This document shows positions 39,198 through 47,797 of a DNA stretch of 64,000 bases, piece by piece. The notes beneath the pieces are model-generated. The model was not told the origin of the DNA. It ran no database searches and saw only the letters and a list, made by a program, of their open reading frames with translations. Where the stretch lies: contig NZ_WSTC01000026.1 of the NCBI RefSeq assembly GCF_009789195.1, forward strand, positions 1 to 64,000. The letters are read 5' to 3'. This DNA is from Paenibacillus sp. MMS18-CY102. Lineage in GTDB: Bacteria > Bacillota > Bacilli > Paenibacillales > Paenibacillaceae. The translations under genes were made by a program, and so were the position numbers. How positions within the stretch are numbered: position 1 is the first letter of the stretch; every line of letters begins with the position of its first letter.

Positions 39198-39247
39198 AAG
39201 CAGCGCCTCGATTGCCCTCAATAGGCAAAGAAGACGCTGCTTTTTTT
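39197..39247. terminator. Bidirectional terminator
   Basis: AAAGCAGCG pairs with CGCTGCTTT, with an inner TTGCC/GGCAA stem and seven T on the plus strand. It serves the small peptide gene and probably also ndk on the other strand. Confidence 0.85.
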
Positions 39248-39255
39248 ATAGCCTC

Positions 39256-39663
39256 TTATTCCCCGAAAAAGTTTCGAATCTCGATACGCGCACTCTCGAT
39301 AGAATCGGAGCCATGGACGATGTTGCTGGACACATCTAGAGCATAGTCTGCCCGAATCGTTCCTGGCGCTGCTTCCGAAGGATTGGTGCGGCCGATCAAA
39401 GCTCTCGCATTTTTAACCGCATCCTGCCCTTCCCAAATCATTGCGAAAACCGGGCCAGACGTAATGAAATCGACCAACTCACCGAAGAAAGCCTTGTCCT
39501 TATGCTCCACGTAATGCAATCCCGCCAATTCACGATCAATGTGCATCATTTTGGCATTCGTTAGCTTTAATCCTTTACGTTCGAACCGGGTCATTATGAC
39601 ACCTATTAAATTCCGTGCCACGCCGTCAGGCTTCACCATTACAAATGTACGTTCCATCGTCAT
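39256..39663 (-). CDS. ndk: Nucleoside diphosphate kinase
   Basis: A 135-residue enzyme that moves the gamma-phosphate from NTPs to NDPs. [40 protein letters not shown] and the phospho-histidine in [13 protein letters not shown] are all present; [20 protein letters not shown] is the standard block. Length is typical. AAAGGGG precedes the first ATG. Confidence 0.96.
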   Translation of the reverse strand: MTMERTFVMVKPDGVARNLIGVIMTRFERKGLKLTNAKMMHIDRELAGLHYVEHKDKAFFGELVDFITSGPVFAMIWEGQDAVKNARALIGRTNPSEAAPGTIRADYALDVSSNIVHGSDSIESARIEIRNFFGE

Positions 39664-39724
39664 CGCTTGTTGCCCCTTTCTACTTGTACACGTTCATGAT
39701 TCAACAGGAGGGAGACGAATTCCT

Positions 39725-40687
39725 TTAACGGAGAAGCGGCTTGTTTGGCAAATAATGCAATGACCGCACGAACCGTACCGTCCGTGTCTTCGCCCGCATA
39801 ACGATCGAATGGGTTTCAGCGCGCTGCCCTTCCGTGTATCGAACACCGCCGAGAAACTCGCCAGGCGTAACGCCCGTAGCGGCAAAAATCACATCGTCCG
39901 TTCCGACCATATCGTCAACAGTGAGCAGCTTGTATGGATCGTCTAAGCCCATCGAGATGCAGCGCTGAAACTGTTCATCATCGTCTGGCATGAGCTTGCC
40001 TTGAATCTCGCCGCCTAGGCACTTTAGCGCTGCGGCCGCTAACACGCCTTCTGGCGCTCCGCCCGATCCGAGATATAGATCGATGCCCGCTTCTGGAAAA
40101 GCTGGCGCAATTGCCCCGGCAACATCGCCATCGCTTAGAAACTTAATGCGGACGCCGGTGCTGCGAAGCTCTTGAATCTTGTCTGCATGCCGCTCCCGGT
40201 CCAGAATAACGACGGTTAGGTCCGAGATTGGCTTGCCGAGCGCAAGCGCCGCTTTCTCCACCGTGGTCCGGACAGGATCGTTCAAGCTTAGCTTGCCAGC
40301 AAGCGCTGGACCGACCGCGAGCTTCTCCATATACATATCCGGAGCATGAAGGAGCTGCCCTTTGCCCGCTACAGCCAGTACGGACATGGCGTTATTAAGC
40401 CCCTTCGCAACGATCTCTGTGCCTTCGAGTGGATCGACCGCAACATCAACCTCATGCCCTTGCATGCTGCCAACCTCTTCGCCAATGTACAGCATCGGCG
40501 CTTCATCCATTTCACCTTCACCGATGACGACCGTGCCGCGAATGGATACCGTATCAAACATTGCACGCATCGCTTCGGTTGCAGCGCCATCTGCAGAATT
40601 TTTGTCTCCGCGTCCCATCCATGGCGCAGCGGCAAGCGCCGCCAGCTCCGTAACCCTAACCAATTCCAGTGCAAGCTCTCTCTCCAT
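39725..40687 (-). CDS. glpX: Class II fructose-1,6-bisphosphatase
   Basis: A 320-residue gluconeogenic phosphatase that dephosphorylates fructose 1,6-bisphosphate. Motifs: VTELAALAAAPWMGRGDKNS, GEGEMDEAPMLYIGEEVG and the metal-site block VAVDPLEGTEIVAKGLNNAM; LGSGGAPEGVLAAAALKCLG follows. It lies beside the CcpN/YqfL pair, which in B. subtilis controls gluconeogenesis. Confidence 0.94.
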   Translation of the reverse strand: MERELALELVRVTELAALAAAPWMGRGDKNSADGAATEAMRAMFDTVSIRGTVVIGEGEMDEAPMLYIGEEVGSMQGHEVDVAVDPLEGTEIVAKGLNNAMSVLAVAGKGQLLHAPDMYMEKLAVGPALAGKLSLNDPVRTTVEKAALALGKPISDLTVVILDRERHADKIQELRSTGVRIKFLSDGDVAGAIAPAFPEAGIDLYLGSGGAPEGVLAAAALKCLGGEIQGKLMPDDDEQFQRCISMGLDDPYKLLTVDDMVGTDDVIFAATGVTPGEFLGGVRYTEGQRAETHSIVMRAKTRTVRFVRSLHYLPNKPLLR

Positions 40688-40723
40688 CCGAATCCCTCCG
40701 GTGATTTCTATTTGTTTCCATCC

Positions 40724-41548
40724 TTAATTCATTTCATTCAACATGCCAATAATGATGCCGGCGGTTTCTTCAATTGCGCGATTCGTGACATCGATAACCG
40801 GACAGCCAAGCTCTTTCATCAGTTGGCTAGCGTAATCAAGCTCGGTTTGGATGCGGCCCTGCGCCGCATAAGCAGCAGAAGGCGGCAAGCCTAGCGACTT
40901 CAATCTTTCCGTTCGCACATCCAGCATCCGCTCCGGCTGCATCTGCAGGCCCACAATAAGCTTGCCAGCCTCCATTCGCAGCTCCGCAGGCGGCTTCACC
41001 TCAGGCATGAGCGGCAGATTAGCTACCTTATACCCTTTGTGCGATAAGAAAATGCTAAGCGGTGTCTTCGATGTACGGGAAACACCGATCAAGACGATCT
41101 GCGCTTCCACAAGGCCCCGCGCATCCTTCCCATCGTCGTACCGCACGGCAAATTCGATTGCTTCCATCCGGCGGAAATAGTTGTCATCCATCGAATGAAG
41201 CAGTCCCGGCTGGCGCTTAGGGAATGAACCGAATGTATCGATATACGCCTGCATCATCGGCCCCATCACATCCACTGCACGCACACCCCGCTTGCTTGCT
41301 TCTTCACGCATCATCTCGCGCAGCTCTGGCTGCACAAGGGTGTAGGCAATGAAGCCGCCCCCCTCTGCAGACTCACGGACGATCGCCGCGATCTCATCCT
41401 CCGTGCGCAAATGCCCATAGCGCTTAATTCGGATTCCATCTTGCGTAAACTGGCGCAATGTCGCTTTGGCTACTGCTTCTGCAGTCTCGCCTACTGCATC
41501 CGAGCATACAATTATCGTTCTGTCCGACTGCCGTTGTGGCTCACTCAT
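40724..41548 (-). CDS. yqfL: Pyruvate,water dikinase / PPDK regulatory protein (DUF299, YqfL)
   Basis: A 274-residue bifunctional kinase/phosphorylase that controls PEP synthase or pyruvate phosphate dikinase. The P-loop-like motif is VLIGVSRTSKTPLSIFLSHK; the N-terminus has IIVCSDAVGETAEAVAKATL and the C-terminus CPVIDVTNRAIEETAGIIIG. It lies 16-17 bp after ccpN, the same order as B. subtilis ccpN-yqfL, where YqfL modulates CcpN activity. Start is ATG at 41548 or TTG two codons earlier, which has the better spacing to AGGAGG. Confidence 0.93.
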   Translation of the reverse strand: MSEPQRQSDRTIIVCSDAVGETAEAVAKATLRQFTQDGIRIKRYGHLRTEDEIAAIVRESAEGGGFIAYTLVQPELREMMREEASKRGVRAVDVMGPMMQAYIDTFGSFPKRQPGLLHSMDDNYFRRMEAIEFAVRYDDGKDARGLVEAQIVLIGVSRTSKTPLSIFLSHKGYKVANLPLMPEVKPPAELRMEAGKLIVGLQMQPERMLDVRTERLKSLGLPPSAAYAAQGRIQTELDYASQLMKELGCPVIDVTNRAIEETAGIIIGMLNEMN

Positions 41549-41564
41549 TGCCAAACCTATCCTC

Positions 41565-42197
41565 CTATTCCGTATCCGCCGTCAGCTCAGCGACGATATG
41601 AACGATGTTGGATTTCGTAATCCAGCCGGCAATGCCAGGCGCTCCGTTCCCATCAGGCACCACGACAGGCAAGCAGTCTATTTGATGGGCGAGCATTTTG
41701 CGTACCGCATCCGCGACCGCATCCTCCGGGCTTGCTGTTACGATATTTGGATAACGGGTCATCACCATGCTGACGGGAATCGTTCCGGCGGACGGGTTTC
41801 CCAGCGTCACCTTAAGCAAATCTTTCGGCGTTACAATGCCGACGAATTTCTGATGCTCGTTCACGACCAGCAACGTATCCGCATTCGCCATATACAACGT
41901 AACGACGGCATCGTGAACGGAATACGTCTCCGGTACGCTAACAGGCACGCCCTGAACTTGCCCAACCGTCAGCTCGCGAAAGCGGCGAATGGCTGAATTA
42001 TCTGTACGATAAGCATTTCCGATGGAATAGCCAACCTTCGGCTTGGCATCCAGCATGCCGAGCATCACTAGCAGCGATAAGTCCGAGCGCAGCGTCGGGC
42101 GGCTCACGCCCAGCATCTCCGCCAGCTGCTCGCCTGTAATCGGCGCATGCTGCTTAACAAGCTGTACCAGCTCCATCTGTCTAGCTGTGAGATTGAT
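41565..42197 (-). CDS. ccpN: CBS-domain transcriptional repressor CcpN
   Basis: A regulator of gluconeogenic genes. The N-terminal winged helix reads APITGEQLAEMLGVSRPTLR, followed by two CBS domains (SVHDAVVTLYMANADTLLVV; DAVADAVRKMLAHQIDCLPV). The first ATG (42176) has no ribosome-binding site and would cut the family's N-terminal L..RQ..I segment. In frame upstream the peptide INLTARQMELVQLVKQ restores it, and AGGAAGGGGGGGAG sits just before an ATC codon at 42197. No ATG, GTG or TTG exists between the in-frame stop and 42176, so initiation at AUC is proposed, as known for infC-type rare starts. 210 residues result. Coordinates follow that proposal. Confidence 0.88.
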   Translation of the reverse strand: MNLTARQMELVQLVKQHAPITGEQLAEMLGVSRPTLRSDLSLLVMLGMLDAKPKVGYSIGNAYRTDNSAIRRFRELTVGQVQGVPVSVPETYSVHDAVVTLYMANADTLLVVNEHQKFVGIVTPKDLLKVTLGNPSAGTIPVSMVMTRYPNIVTASPEDAVADAVRKMLAHQIDCLPVVVPDGNGAPGIAGWITKSNIVHIVAELTADTE

Positions 42198-42339
42198 GAA
42201 ACTCCCCCCCTTCCTACCGATATAGGCGTTCTATTATTTGCCAATTGATGAGATTAATATAGCATATTGATTAAATAGTGTGTAATAAATAATTCTAATA
42301 GTACATCACAATTAAACTTATCATCCCAATATGCCCATC

Positions 42340-42386
42340 AAAAAAGCAAGAGCCGCTCTCGTCAGTACGAAAGCGACCCTTGCTTA
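42340..42386 (-). terminator. Rho-independent terminator after the M3 peptidase gene
   Basis: AAGCAAG pairs with CTTGCTT, with inner GCT.../...AGC pairing, followed on the minus strand by TTTTTT. Confidence 0.78.
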
Positions 42387-42454
42387 TCCGTCAATCATCA
42401 TACAGCATATGCAACAAACCGTTCTTGTGCCAATGCCGGCGGCTGATCGGGCTA

Positions 42455-44281
42455 TTATTCGGTCATGGCAAGAAACTGCTCGATATCGGCCTTCGTCAAA
42501 GCGACCGCTTCGCGCCAGAAGTCCGGCTGCTCCAGATCAACGCCGAGATGCTTCTTCGCCAGCTCCTCGACCGTCATGCGGCCCGTATCCCGCAGCAACG
42601 CAACATAGCGCTCCGCAAAAGCTTGGCCTTCCCGCTGCGCCCGCGCATAAATCCCACTGCTGAATAGGAAGCCAAACGTATAAGGGAAGTTATAGAATGG
42701 CACATCCGTCAGGTAGAAGTGGAGCTTAGATGCCCAGAAGCTCGGGTGCACAGTGCCAAGCTGATCCGAGAAAGCTTCACGCTGCGCCGCAGCCATTAGC
42801 TCAGACAGCTCCTCTGCTGTGACGAGCCCCTCTTTGCGTTTCGCATAGAAACGGGTCTCGAACAGGAAGCGTGCATGAATGTTCATGAAGAACGCGACTG
42901 CACGCTGGACTTTATCCTCCAGCAGCGCCAGCTTCTCATCTTGATCCTCAGCCAGCTTAACGGCCGCATCGGATACGAGCATCTCTGCGAACGTCGAAGC
43001 CGTCTCTGCAACATTCATCGCATAATCCTGCGCAAGCGGCGGCAAATCGTTCATAACATGCTGATGGTAAGCATGGCCCAGCTCATGCGCGAGCGTGGAA
43101 ACGTTCGAAGCCGTGCCCGAATACGTCATGAAAATCCGCGTTTGCTCCGATTTGGGCAACGACGTACAGAAGCCGCCAGGACGCTTGCCTGCCCGGTCCT
43201 CCGCTTCAATCCATCCATCACGGAACGCCATCTCTGAGAAGTCCGCCATATCAGGGCTGAATTGGCGGAACCGATCCACGATAAATGTTGCCGCCTCATC
43301 GTAAGGCACCGTCTTCGTCGCATTCCCAATCGGCGCCTCGACATCATGCCAATCCAGCTTCGGAACGCCAAGCAGCTTTGCTTTGCGTTCCATATACCGC
43401 ACTAGATCCGGCTTGCCTTCCTCGACAGCTGCCCACATCGCATTCAACGTCGCCTCTGACATACGGTTGATCGCTAGCGGCTCCTTAAGGACATTCGTCC
43501 AGTTGCGATGCCCATATAGCTTCAGCCGGAAGCCGGCTAACCGGTTGAGCGAATCAACCGTAAGCTCTCCAAGATCGCTCCACTCCCGCTCCCACTCCGC
43601 CATCGCCGCTTCACGTACCGCCCGGTCGCTGTCGAACAGCCGGTTGTGCATTTGGCCCGCTGACAACACGCGCGAAGTGCCGTCTGCTTCCGTCACTTGG
43701 AACTTCGCACGCGATACAATCGTGTTGTACAGCTCTCCCCAGCCATGATAGCCGTCGACAGCCAGATCGCCTGCCAGCTCCTCCAGCTCTGGAGACAGCT
43801 TCTCTTTCGCTGCAGCACGGCGTTCAGCTAACGCGAAAGCAGAAGGGCCCGCAGGGCCCTCGGCAAGCCATGATTGCCATATATCATCTGGCACAGCGAC
43901 GAGCTGCGCGTCGAATTTGGTTAACGCGCCAAGCATGCGCGCACTAATCGTTTTCACACGGTCGTTAAGCCCGTTCGCAGCCGTATCCTTCATATTCTGG
44001 GCCATAAGGCAGCCAACGAAAGAATCTGCCTCACGCAGGCGAAGGGTGATCGACTGGACTGCCTCTGTCCACGCCGTCAGCAGTGCTTGAATTTGAAACT
44101 TCGCATCTGGAGATTGTTCAGTTCCGGCACTTGAACCGGTCGCTGCCGCCTCCCCTAAAGATTGAATGAGCGCTTCGATGTCACGTTCTGTCCCGGCCAG
44201 CTCTTCTTTGAATGCAGCAGAGCTAGAGCCTCCTGGATAAATCGTATCAAGCTCCCATGTTATCGGATATTTTCCGCTCAT
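42455..44281 (-). CDS. M3 family oligoendopeptidase
   Basis: A 608-residue cytosolic zinc metallopeptidase of the PepF/M3B group that degrades short peptides. The zinc motif is TLAHELGHAYHQHVMNDLPP, with the downstream Glu in MNVAETASTFAEMLVSD. N-terminal ITWELDTIYPGG is typical. GGCGGGAG precedes the ATG. It is divergent from the yycC pair and has its own terminator. Confidence 0.93.
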   Translation of the reverse strand: MSGKYPITWELDTIYPGGSSSAAFKEELAGTERDIEALIQSLGEAAATGSSAGTEQSPDAKFQIQALLTAWTEAVQSITLRLREADSFVGCLMAQNMKDTAANGLNDRVKTISARMLGALTKFDAQLVAVPDDIWQSWLAEGPAGPSAFALAERRAAAKEKLSPELEELAGDLAVDGYHGWGELYNTIVSRAKFQVTEADGTSRVLSAGQMHNRLFDSDRAVREAAMAEWEREWSDLGELTVDSLNRLAGFRLKLYGHRNWTNVLKEPLAINRMSEATLNAMWAAVEEGKPDLVRYMERKAKLLGVPKLDWHDVEAPIGNATKTVPYDEAATFIVDRFRQFSPDMADFSEMAFRDGWIEAEDRAGKRPGGFCTSLPKSEQTRIFMTYSGTASNVSTLAHELGHAYHQHVMNDLPPLAQDYAMNVAETASTFAEMLVSDAAVKLAEDQDEKLALLEDKVQRAVAFFMNIHARFLFETRFYAKRKEGLVTAEELSELMAAAQREAFSDQLGTVHPSFWASKLHFYLTDVPFYNFPYTFGFLFSSGIYARAQREGQAFAERYVALLRDTGRMTVEELAKKHLGVDLEQPDFWREAVALTKADIEQFLAMTE

Positions 44282-44472
44282 CCGTACTCCCGCCTCTCAC
44301 GCTAAAATAGTCGCCACCACTCTCAGGCACATGCATTTTTGTTTGCGCAATCCCAGCCGTCGGTGTTATAACTTTATTATATCGAAGCAGCGGATGCTGC
44401 ACAATTTGTGCGAATCGCCGCTTATAGCAGACAGCTTCCGCTTGTCTGTACTACCGTCAGGAGGAATTGCCC

Positions 44473-44646
44473 ATGTCTCAACCTTTGCAAATTTCGGCAG
44501 AGACCGCGATCAAGCTGTCCGAGCAGTTGAAAGTTCCTATTGAGCATTTAATGCATATGCCGCGCCATATTTTGCTTCAGAAAATGGCGGAGCTTGCCGC
44601 AGCTGCCCCAGCCAAACCAGAGAACGGGGAGCCGGAACAGCCGTGA
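44473..44646 (+). CDS. yycC: YycC family small protein
   Basis: A 57-residue protein: MSQPLQISAETAIKLSEQLK then VPIEHLMHMPRHILLQKMAE. The PLQIS.ETA.KLS..L..P.EH.MHMP.HIL pattern matches my recollection of B. subtilis YycC. A Pro/Glu-rich tail ends it. CAGGAGGA lies 8-9 nt before the ATG. Function unknown. Its stop overlaps the next gene's start (GTGA). Confidence 0.85.
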   Translation: MSQPLQISAETAIKLSEQLKVPIEHLMHMPRHILLQKMAELAAAAPAKPENGEPEQP

Positions 44647-44876
44647 TTCCATTTGATCGCGCATGGCCTTACGAAATTATGATGGGCGATGTTTACGTGT
44701 CAGAATGCCCCTTCTGCCATGCCGACAATATCCTTCTCCCGCTCAAGCCATCGGAACTGCCAGATATTCGGGACGGCAAAAAGAAGCTGCTCGTATTCCC
44801 TTGCTGTTACGGCAGAGTTTCGGTGATTGATGCCGATGCAGATTATTTGCTGACGGACACACGCCTACGTCGCTAA
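44643..44876 (+). CDS. Small Cys-containing hypothetical protein
   Basis: A 77-residue protein with CPFCHADNILLPLKPSEL and a later LLVFPCCYGRVSVID. The CxxC plus CC layout suggests a small zinc-binding or redox fold. GTG start overlapping the yycC stop implies translational coupling, and a terminator begins 5 bp after the stop. Family not recognised. Confidence 0.75.
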   Translation: MIPFDRAWPYEIMMGDVYVSECPFCHADNILLPLKPSELPDIRDGKKKLLVFPCCYGRVSVIDADADYLLTDTRLRR

Positions 44877-44880
44877 AACA

Positions 44881-44941
44881 AAAAGACGGCTACATGTACA
44901 GTGGAATTTTCGTTCCACGGCATACATAGAGCCGTCTTTTT
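44881..44941. terminator. Bidirectional terminator between convergent genes
   Basis: AAAAGACGGCT pairs with AGCCGTCTTTT; inside is a second stem GTGGAA-TTTTCG-TTCCAC. T runs lie on both strands. Confidence 0.88.
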
Positions 44942-44980
44942 ATATTGCCGACAGGACAGTTAATGGCAGCTAGAGCCTAG

Positions 44981-45670
44981 TTAAGCCGTTTCGTCCGAAA
45001 GCCCTGTATGTTCAGAGCGAATGAGCTGCCACTGCTCGCGGCAAGCTTTAATCATGCCAGCATCGACAATGCGCTTGTCATTTACGACTCGGGAGAACCA
45101 ACGAATCGCATCGTTCGGGCGCCCAGTACGCCGATGCAGTTCGCCGATTAAATACATAAGCTTGGCATTGTTAAGTGGCGAGCCCTCAAGCTCATAAACG
45201 CGTACATAAGCGTCAAGCGCATGCTGCAGGAAGCGAGTTTCCTGCTCTTGATTGTTTAGCTCGCGATAAAGCCATGCAATATGGTGCAAAATAGCGGCCA
45301 TCACGCGATCCTTCTCGCCGACAATCTGAGCGCATAGCAGCGCTAACTTATATGTTTCCATCGCTTTAATCGCCGTGCGTTCCCCGCTATAATTACGCCC
45401 GTCCCAATGCCGGCCGATTTTCTCAAAATAAAGATCGCGCTGCTTGTCCGACAGCCGATTAATTCCGTTCTCCGTGAACGCAAATCCGCACTCTGGGCAA
45501 ACCCGCACTACATAATACTCGGGGTTGATCCCATCCTTGTAATGCCCGCAAAAATCGGAGTCCGTTCGCCATTGGCGCTTAAAGCTTGATCGAACACGAG
45601 AAGTGCTAAATTCCGTGTCACAACATACGCAGCTCAATTTCGTTAAATATAACGGCTCCACAAGCCTCAC
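44981..45670 (-). CDS. DUF2225 family protein
   Basis: A 229-residue cytosolic protein. The N-terminal zinc-ribbon-like part has LTKLSCVCCDTEFSTSRVRS and YYVVRVCPECGFAFTENGIN. The rest is helical with TPR-like spacing (LALLCAQIVGEKDRVMAAIL, AKLMYLIGELHRRTGRPNDA). This fits DUF2225, common in Bacillales and clostridia, with no fixed function. GTG at 45670 and GTG at 45661 are both possible; the second is better spaced from GAGGAG. Confidence 0.88.
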   Translation of the reverse strand: MRLVEPLYLTKLSCVCCDTEFSTSRVRSSFKRQWRTDSDFCGHYKDGINPEYYVVRVCPECGFAFTENGINRLSDKQRDLYFEKIGRHWDGRNYSGERTAIKAMETYKLALLCAQIVGEKDRVMAAILHHIAWLYRELNNQEQETRFLQHALDAYVRVYELEGSPLNNAKLMYLIGELHRRTGRPNDAIRWFSRVVNDKRIVDAGMIKACREQWQLIRSEHTGLSDETA

Positions 45671-45713
45671 ATCTCCTCATCAAAAGTTCTATAGCTTCTG
45701 CATCCATCGCCGC

Positions 45714-46097
45714 TTATTCATCAGGCGTATTCACAAAATGATGCGCAGGCCCGCTTAACCGCTCAACGACGATGCCACGCAGCTCCTCAGGCATGCCGAT
45801 TTCCTCAAGCGCCTCATTCATGCAACCGAGCCAAGCTTGCGCACGCTCAGGCGTGATCGGAAAAGGCATATGCCGTGCCCGCATCATCGGGTGGCCATAT
45901 TGGTCTGAGTATAACTGCGGCCCGCCAAAAAACTGTGTCAAAAATAAAATTTGCTTCTCCATCACTGGCACGATATTCGCCGGAAAAAGGGGGCCAATCA
46001 ACGGATTCGCTTGCACTTTAGGATAAAAAGCTTCAACAATCCGGCGGACGCCCTGCTCCTCGCCTACTGCTTCATATATCGTTATATAAGATTTCAT
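45714..46097 (-). CDS. Truncated hemoglobin (group II, YjbI-like)
   Basis: A 127-residue 2-on-2 globin that binds haem and oxygen. ITIYEAVGEEQGVRRIVEAF at the N-terminus, PLIGPLFP, then QFFGGPQLYSDQYGHPMMRA with the proximal His in RARHMPFPITPERAQAWLGC. It resembles B. subtilis YjbI. ATG at 46097 is chosen, 6 nt after GGAGG; an ATG two codons earlier abuts the ribosome-binding site. Confidence 0.92.
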   Translation of the reverse strand: MKSYITIYEAVGEEQGVRRIVEAFYPKVQANPLIGPLFPANIVPVMEKQILFLTQFFGGPQLYSDQYGHPMMRARHMPFPITPERAQAWLGCMNEALEEIGMPEELRGIVVERLSGPAHHFVNTPDE

Positions 46098-46269
46098 CGT
46101 CATCCTCCATCTAATTGTTTAGTTCTTTAGCATTATTTCTTTAAGACTATTTTGTTGATGGACTATCACACAATAGTCCTGATTGTGTAGGGTTATGCAA
46201 CCGAAATGCCCTTTTATTATAACGCATCGATGCGTCCGAAGGAATGAATGCCGCCCTTCCCAGGACAAA

Positions 46270-46298
46270 CAAAAAAATGCCCGCAGCCGCGGGCATTT
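46270..46298 (-). terminator. Rho-independent terminator of the small membrane peptide gene
   Basis: AAATGCCCGC pairs with GCGGGCATTT around a 4-nt loop, followed on the minus strand by seven T. Confidence 0.88.
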
Positions 46299-46318
46299 GG
46301 CAAGTGTGAAATTGTGTC

Positions 46319-46414
46319 CTAGCTTTCGTAATCCTCTTCCCCGGGAGCCAACAAGGACTCGCGGATGACATAGACGAAAGCGCATACAAGGATACCAGCT
46401 ATAATACTCATCAT
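46319..46414 (-). CDS. Small membrane peptide (31 aa)
   Basis: MMSIIAGILVCAFVYVIRES then LLAPGEEDYES. One transmembrane helix followed by an acidic tail. GGAGGG lies six bases before this ATG, and a strong terminator follows the stop. An extended -10 (TGTTACAAT) sits about 30 bp upstream. The complete promoter/RBS/terminator set makes it a convincing gene. No family recognised. Confidence 0.72.
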   Translation of the reverse strand: MMSIIAGILVCAFVYVIRESLLAPGEEDYES

Positions 46415-46482
46415 ATTCATCCCTCCAAGCATTCTGGATTACCCTCATTGTAACACATCCATTGGAGAATAACACGTTTTTT

Positions 46483-46496
46483 TGCAAGCGTTTTCT
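46483..46496. promoter_or_regulatory. cre-like site
   Basis: TGCAAGCGTTTTCT fits most of the CcpA cre consensus (TGNAANCGNTNNCA). It lies between the divergent small peptide gene and ylbJ. Which one it would control is unclear. Confidence 0.35.
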
Positions 46497-46620
46497 AAGA
46501 AAATTTTGGAATTTTTAATCATAATTCTGGTCTCCCCCGCATAGGATTCAGGAGCGGAAAGGACAGGCCCATTGAGCCTTCGTCCGATCACATGAGGAGG
46601 CAAAGGAGGGCGCTTCTGCG

Positions 46621-47679
46621 ATGTTAAAAGCGTGGCTGCGGCCAGATATCACAGTCGCTTGGGCGGCAATTGGATTATGTGTACTATTAATGCTATTTCC
46701 TTCTGAAGCACTTCATGCCTCTTCAAGGGGCTTAAGCGTCTGGTGGGAAGTGCTCTTCCCCGCCTTGTTCCCCTTCCTAGTCTTATCTGAGCTAATGCTC
46801 GGTTTTGGCATCGTCCATTTTCTAGGCAAGCTGCTGGATCCGCTGATGCGCCCACTGTTTCGCTTGCCGGGAGCAGGCGGCTTCGTCGTTGCGATGGGCT
46901 ATATTTCTGGGTATCCTGTTGGTGCGAAACTTACCGCCCAGCTGCGTGAACAGCAGTTAGTCACGCGTGCAGAGGGCGAGCGCCTGGTCGCTTTTACGAC
47001 GACTTCAGATCCGATCTTCTTAATTGGAGCCGTATCGGTCGGTTTTTTTCATAACGTCGCGCTTGCGCCAATTCTCGCCGCAGCCCATTATTCCAGCGGC
47101 CTTCTCGTCGGCATTATTATGCGCTTCCATGAACGTGGTGAACAAGGAACCCCGCCCCCCGTGATCCACACGCAAGAAGGCAGCCGATTGAAGCAAGCGT
47201 TTCAAGCCATGCACAAAGCAAGAGAGCAAGATGGGCGGGCATTCGGCCGGCTGCTGCAAGATGCCATCCAATCGTCGACCCGGCTTATGATTGTCATTGG
47301 CGGGCTAGTTGTCTTTTTCTCCACGATTATGGAAATGTTAAATCAAACGACGGTTCTCCACTCGCTATCTGGAGCATTAAATGCCTTGTTCAGCCTAATC
47401 GGCTTGCCAAAGCAGCTTACAGATGCGGCCGTCTTCGGCCTATTCGAGGTTACGCTTGGCGCACGTGCTGCCGGAGCAGCAAACACTGGGCTGCTACATC
47501 AGGCCGCGATAGCTGTTTGGGTACTCTCTTGGGCGGGGCTATCCGTTCACGCCCAAATCGCCAGCTTGCTGAGCCAGACCGATATGCGCTATCGCCCATT
47601 TCTCATGGCAAGAGCGCTGCATAGCCTGTTAGCCGTAGCACTTGTGTACGCATTGTGGGGTTGGCTCGGGCCACATTAA
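46621..47679 (+). CDS. ylbJ: Sporulation integral membrane protein YlbJ
   Basis: A 352-residue polytopic membrane protein with about eight hydrophobic segments. MLLFPSEALHASSRGLSVWW-type start region, LFPALFPFLVLSELMLGFGI, GGFVVAMGYISGYPVGAKLT and TTSDPIFLIGAVSVGFFHNV are YlbJ hallmarks. In Bacillus it is needed for spore cortex formation. AGGAGGG lies 10-11 nt before the ATG. Confidence 0.9.
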   Translation: MLKAWLRPDITVAWAAIGLCVLLMLFPSEALHASSRGLSVWWEVLFPALFPFLVLSELMLGFGIVHFLGKLLDPLMRPLFRLPGAGGFVVAMGYISGYPVGAKLTAQLREQQLVTRAEGERLVAFTTTSDPIFLIGAVSVGFFHNVALAPILAAAHYSSGLLVGIIMRFHERGEQGTPPPVIHTQEGSRLKQAFQAMHKAREQDGRAFGRLLQDAIQSSTRLMIVIGGLVVFFSTIMEMLNQTTVLHSLSGALNALFSLIGLPKQLTDAAVFGLFEVTLGARAAGAANTGLLHQAAIAVWVLSWAGLSVHAQIASLLSQTDMRYRPFLMARALHSLLAVALVYALWGWLGPH

Positions 47680-47797
47680 ACGCTTAATTCGCGTGATGAC
47701 CAACGAGTTGCAGGCTGCCTTATAGCCGACCGTTGTCATGGCGCCTTTTTTTCGATATGATCATAGCAATGAATTGGAATTGTACGGAGGGAGTTAA

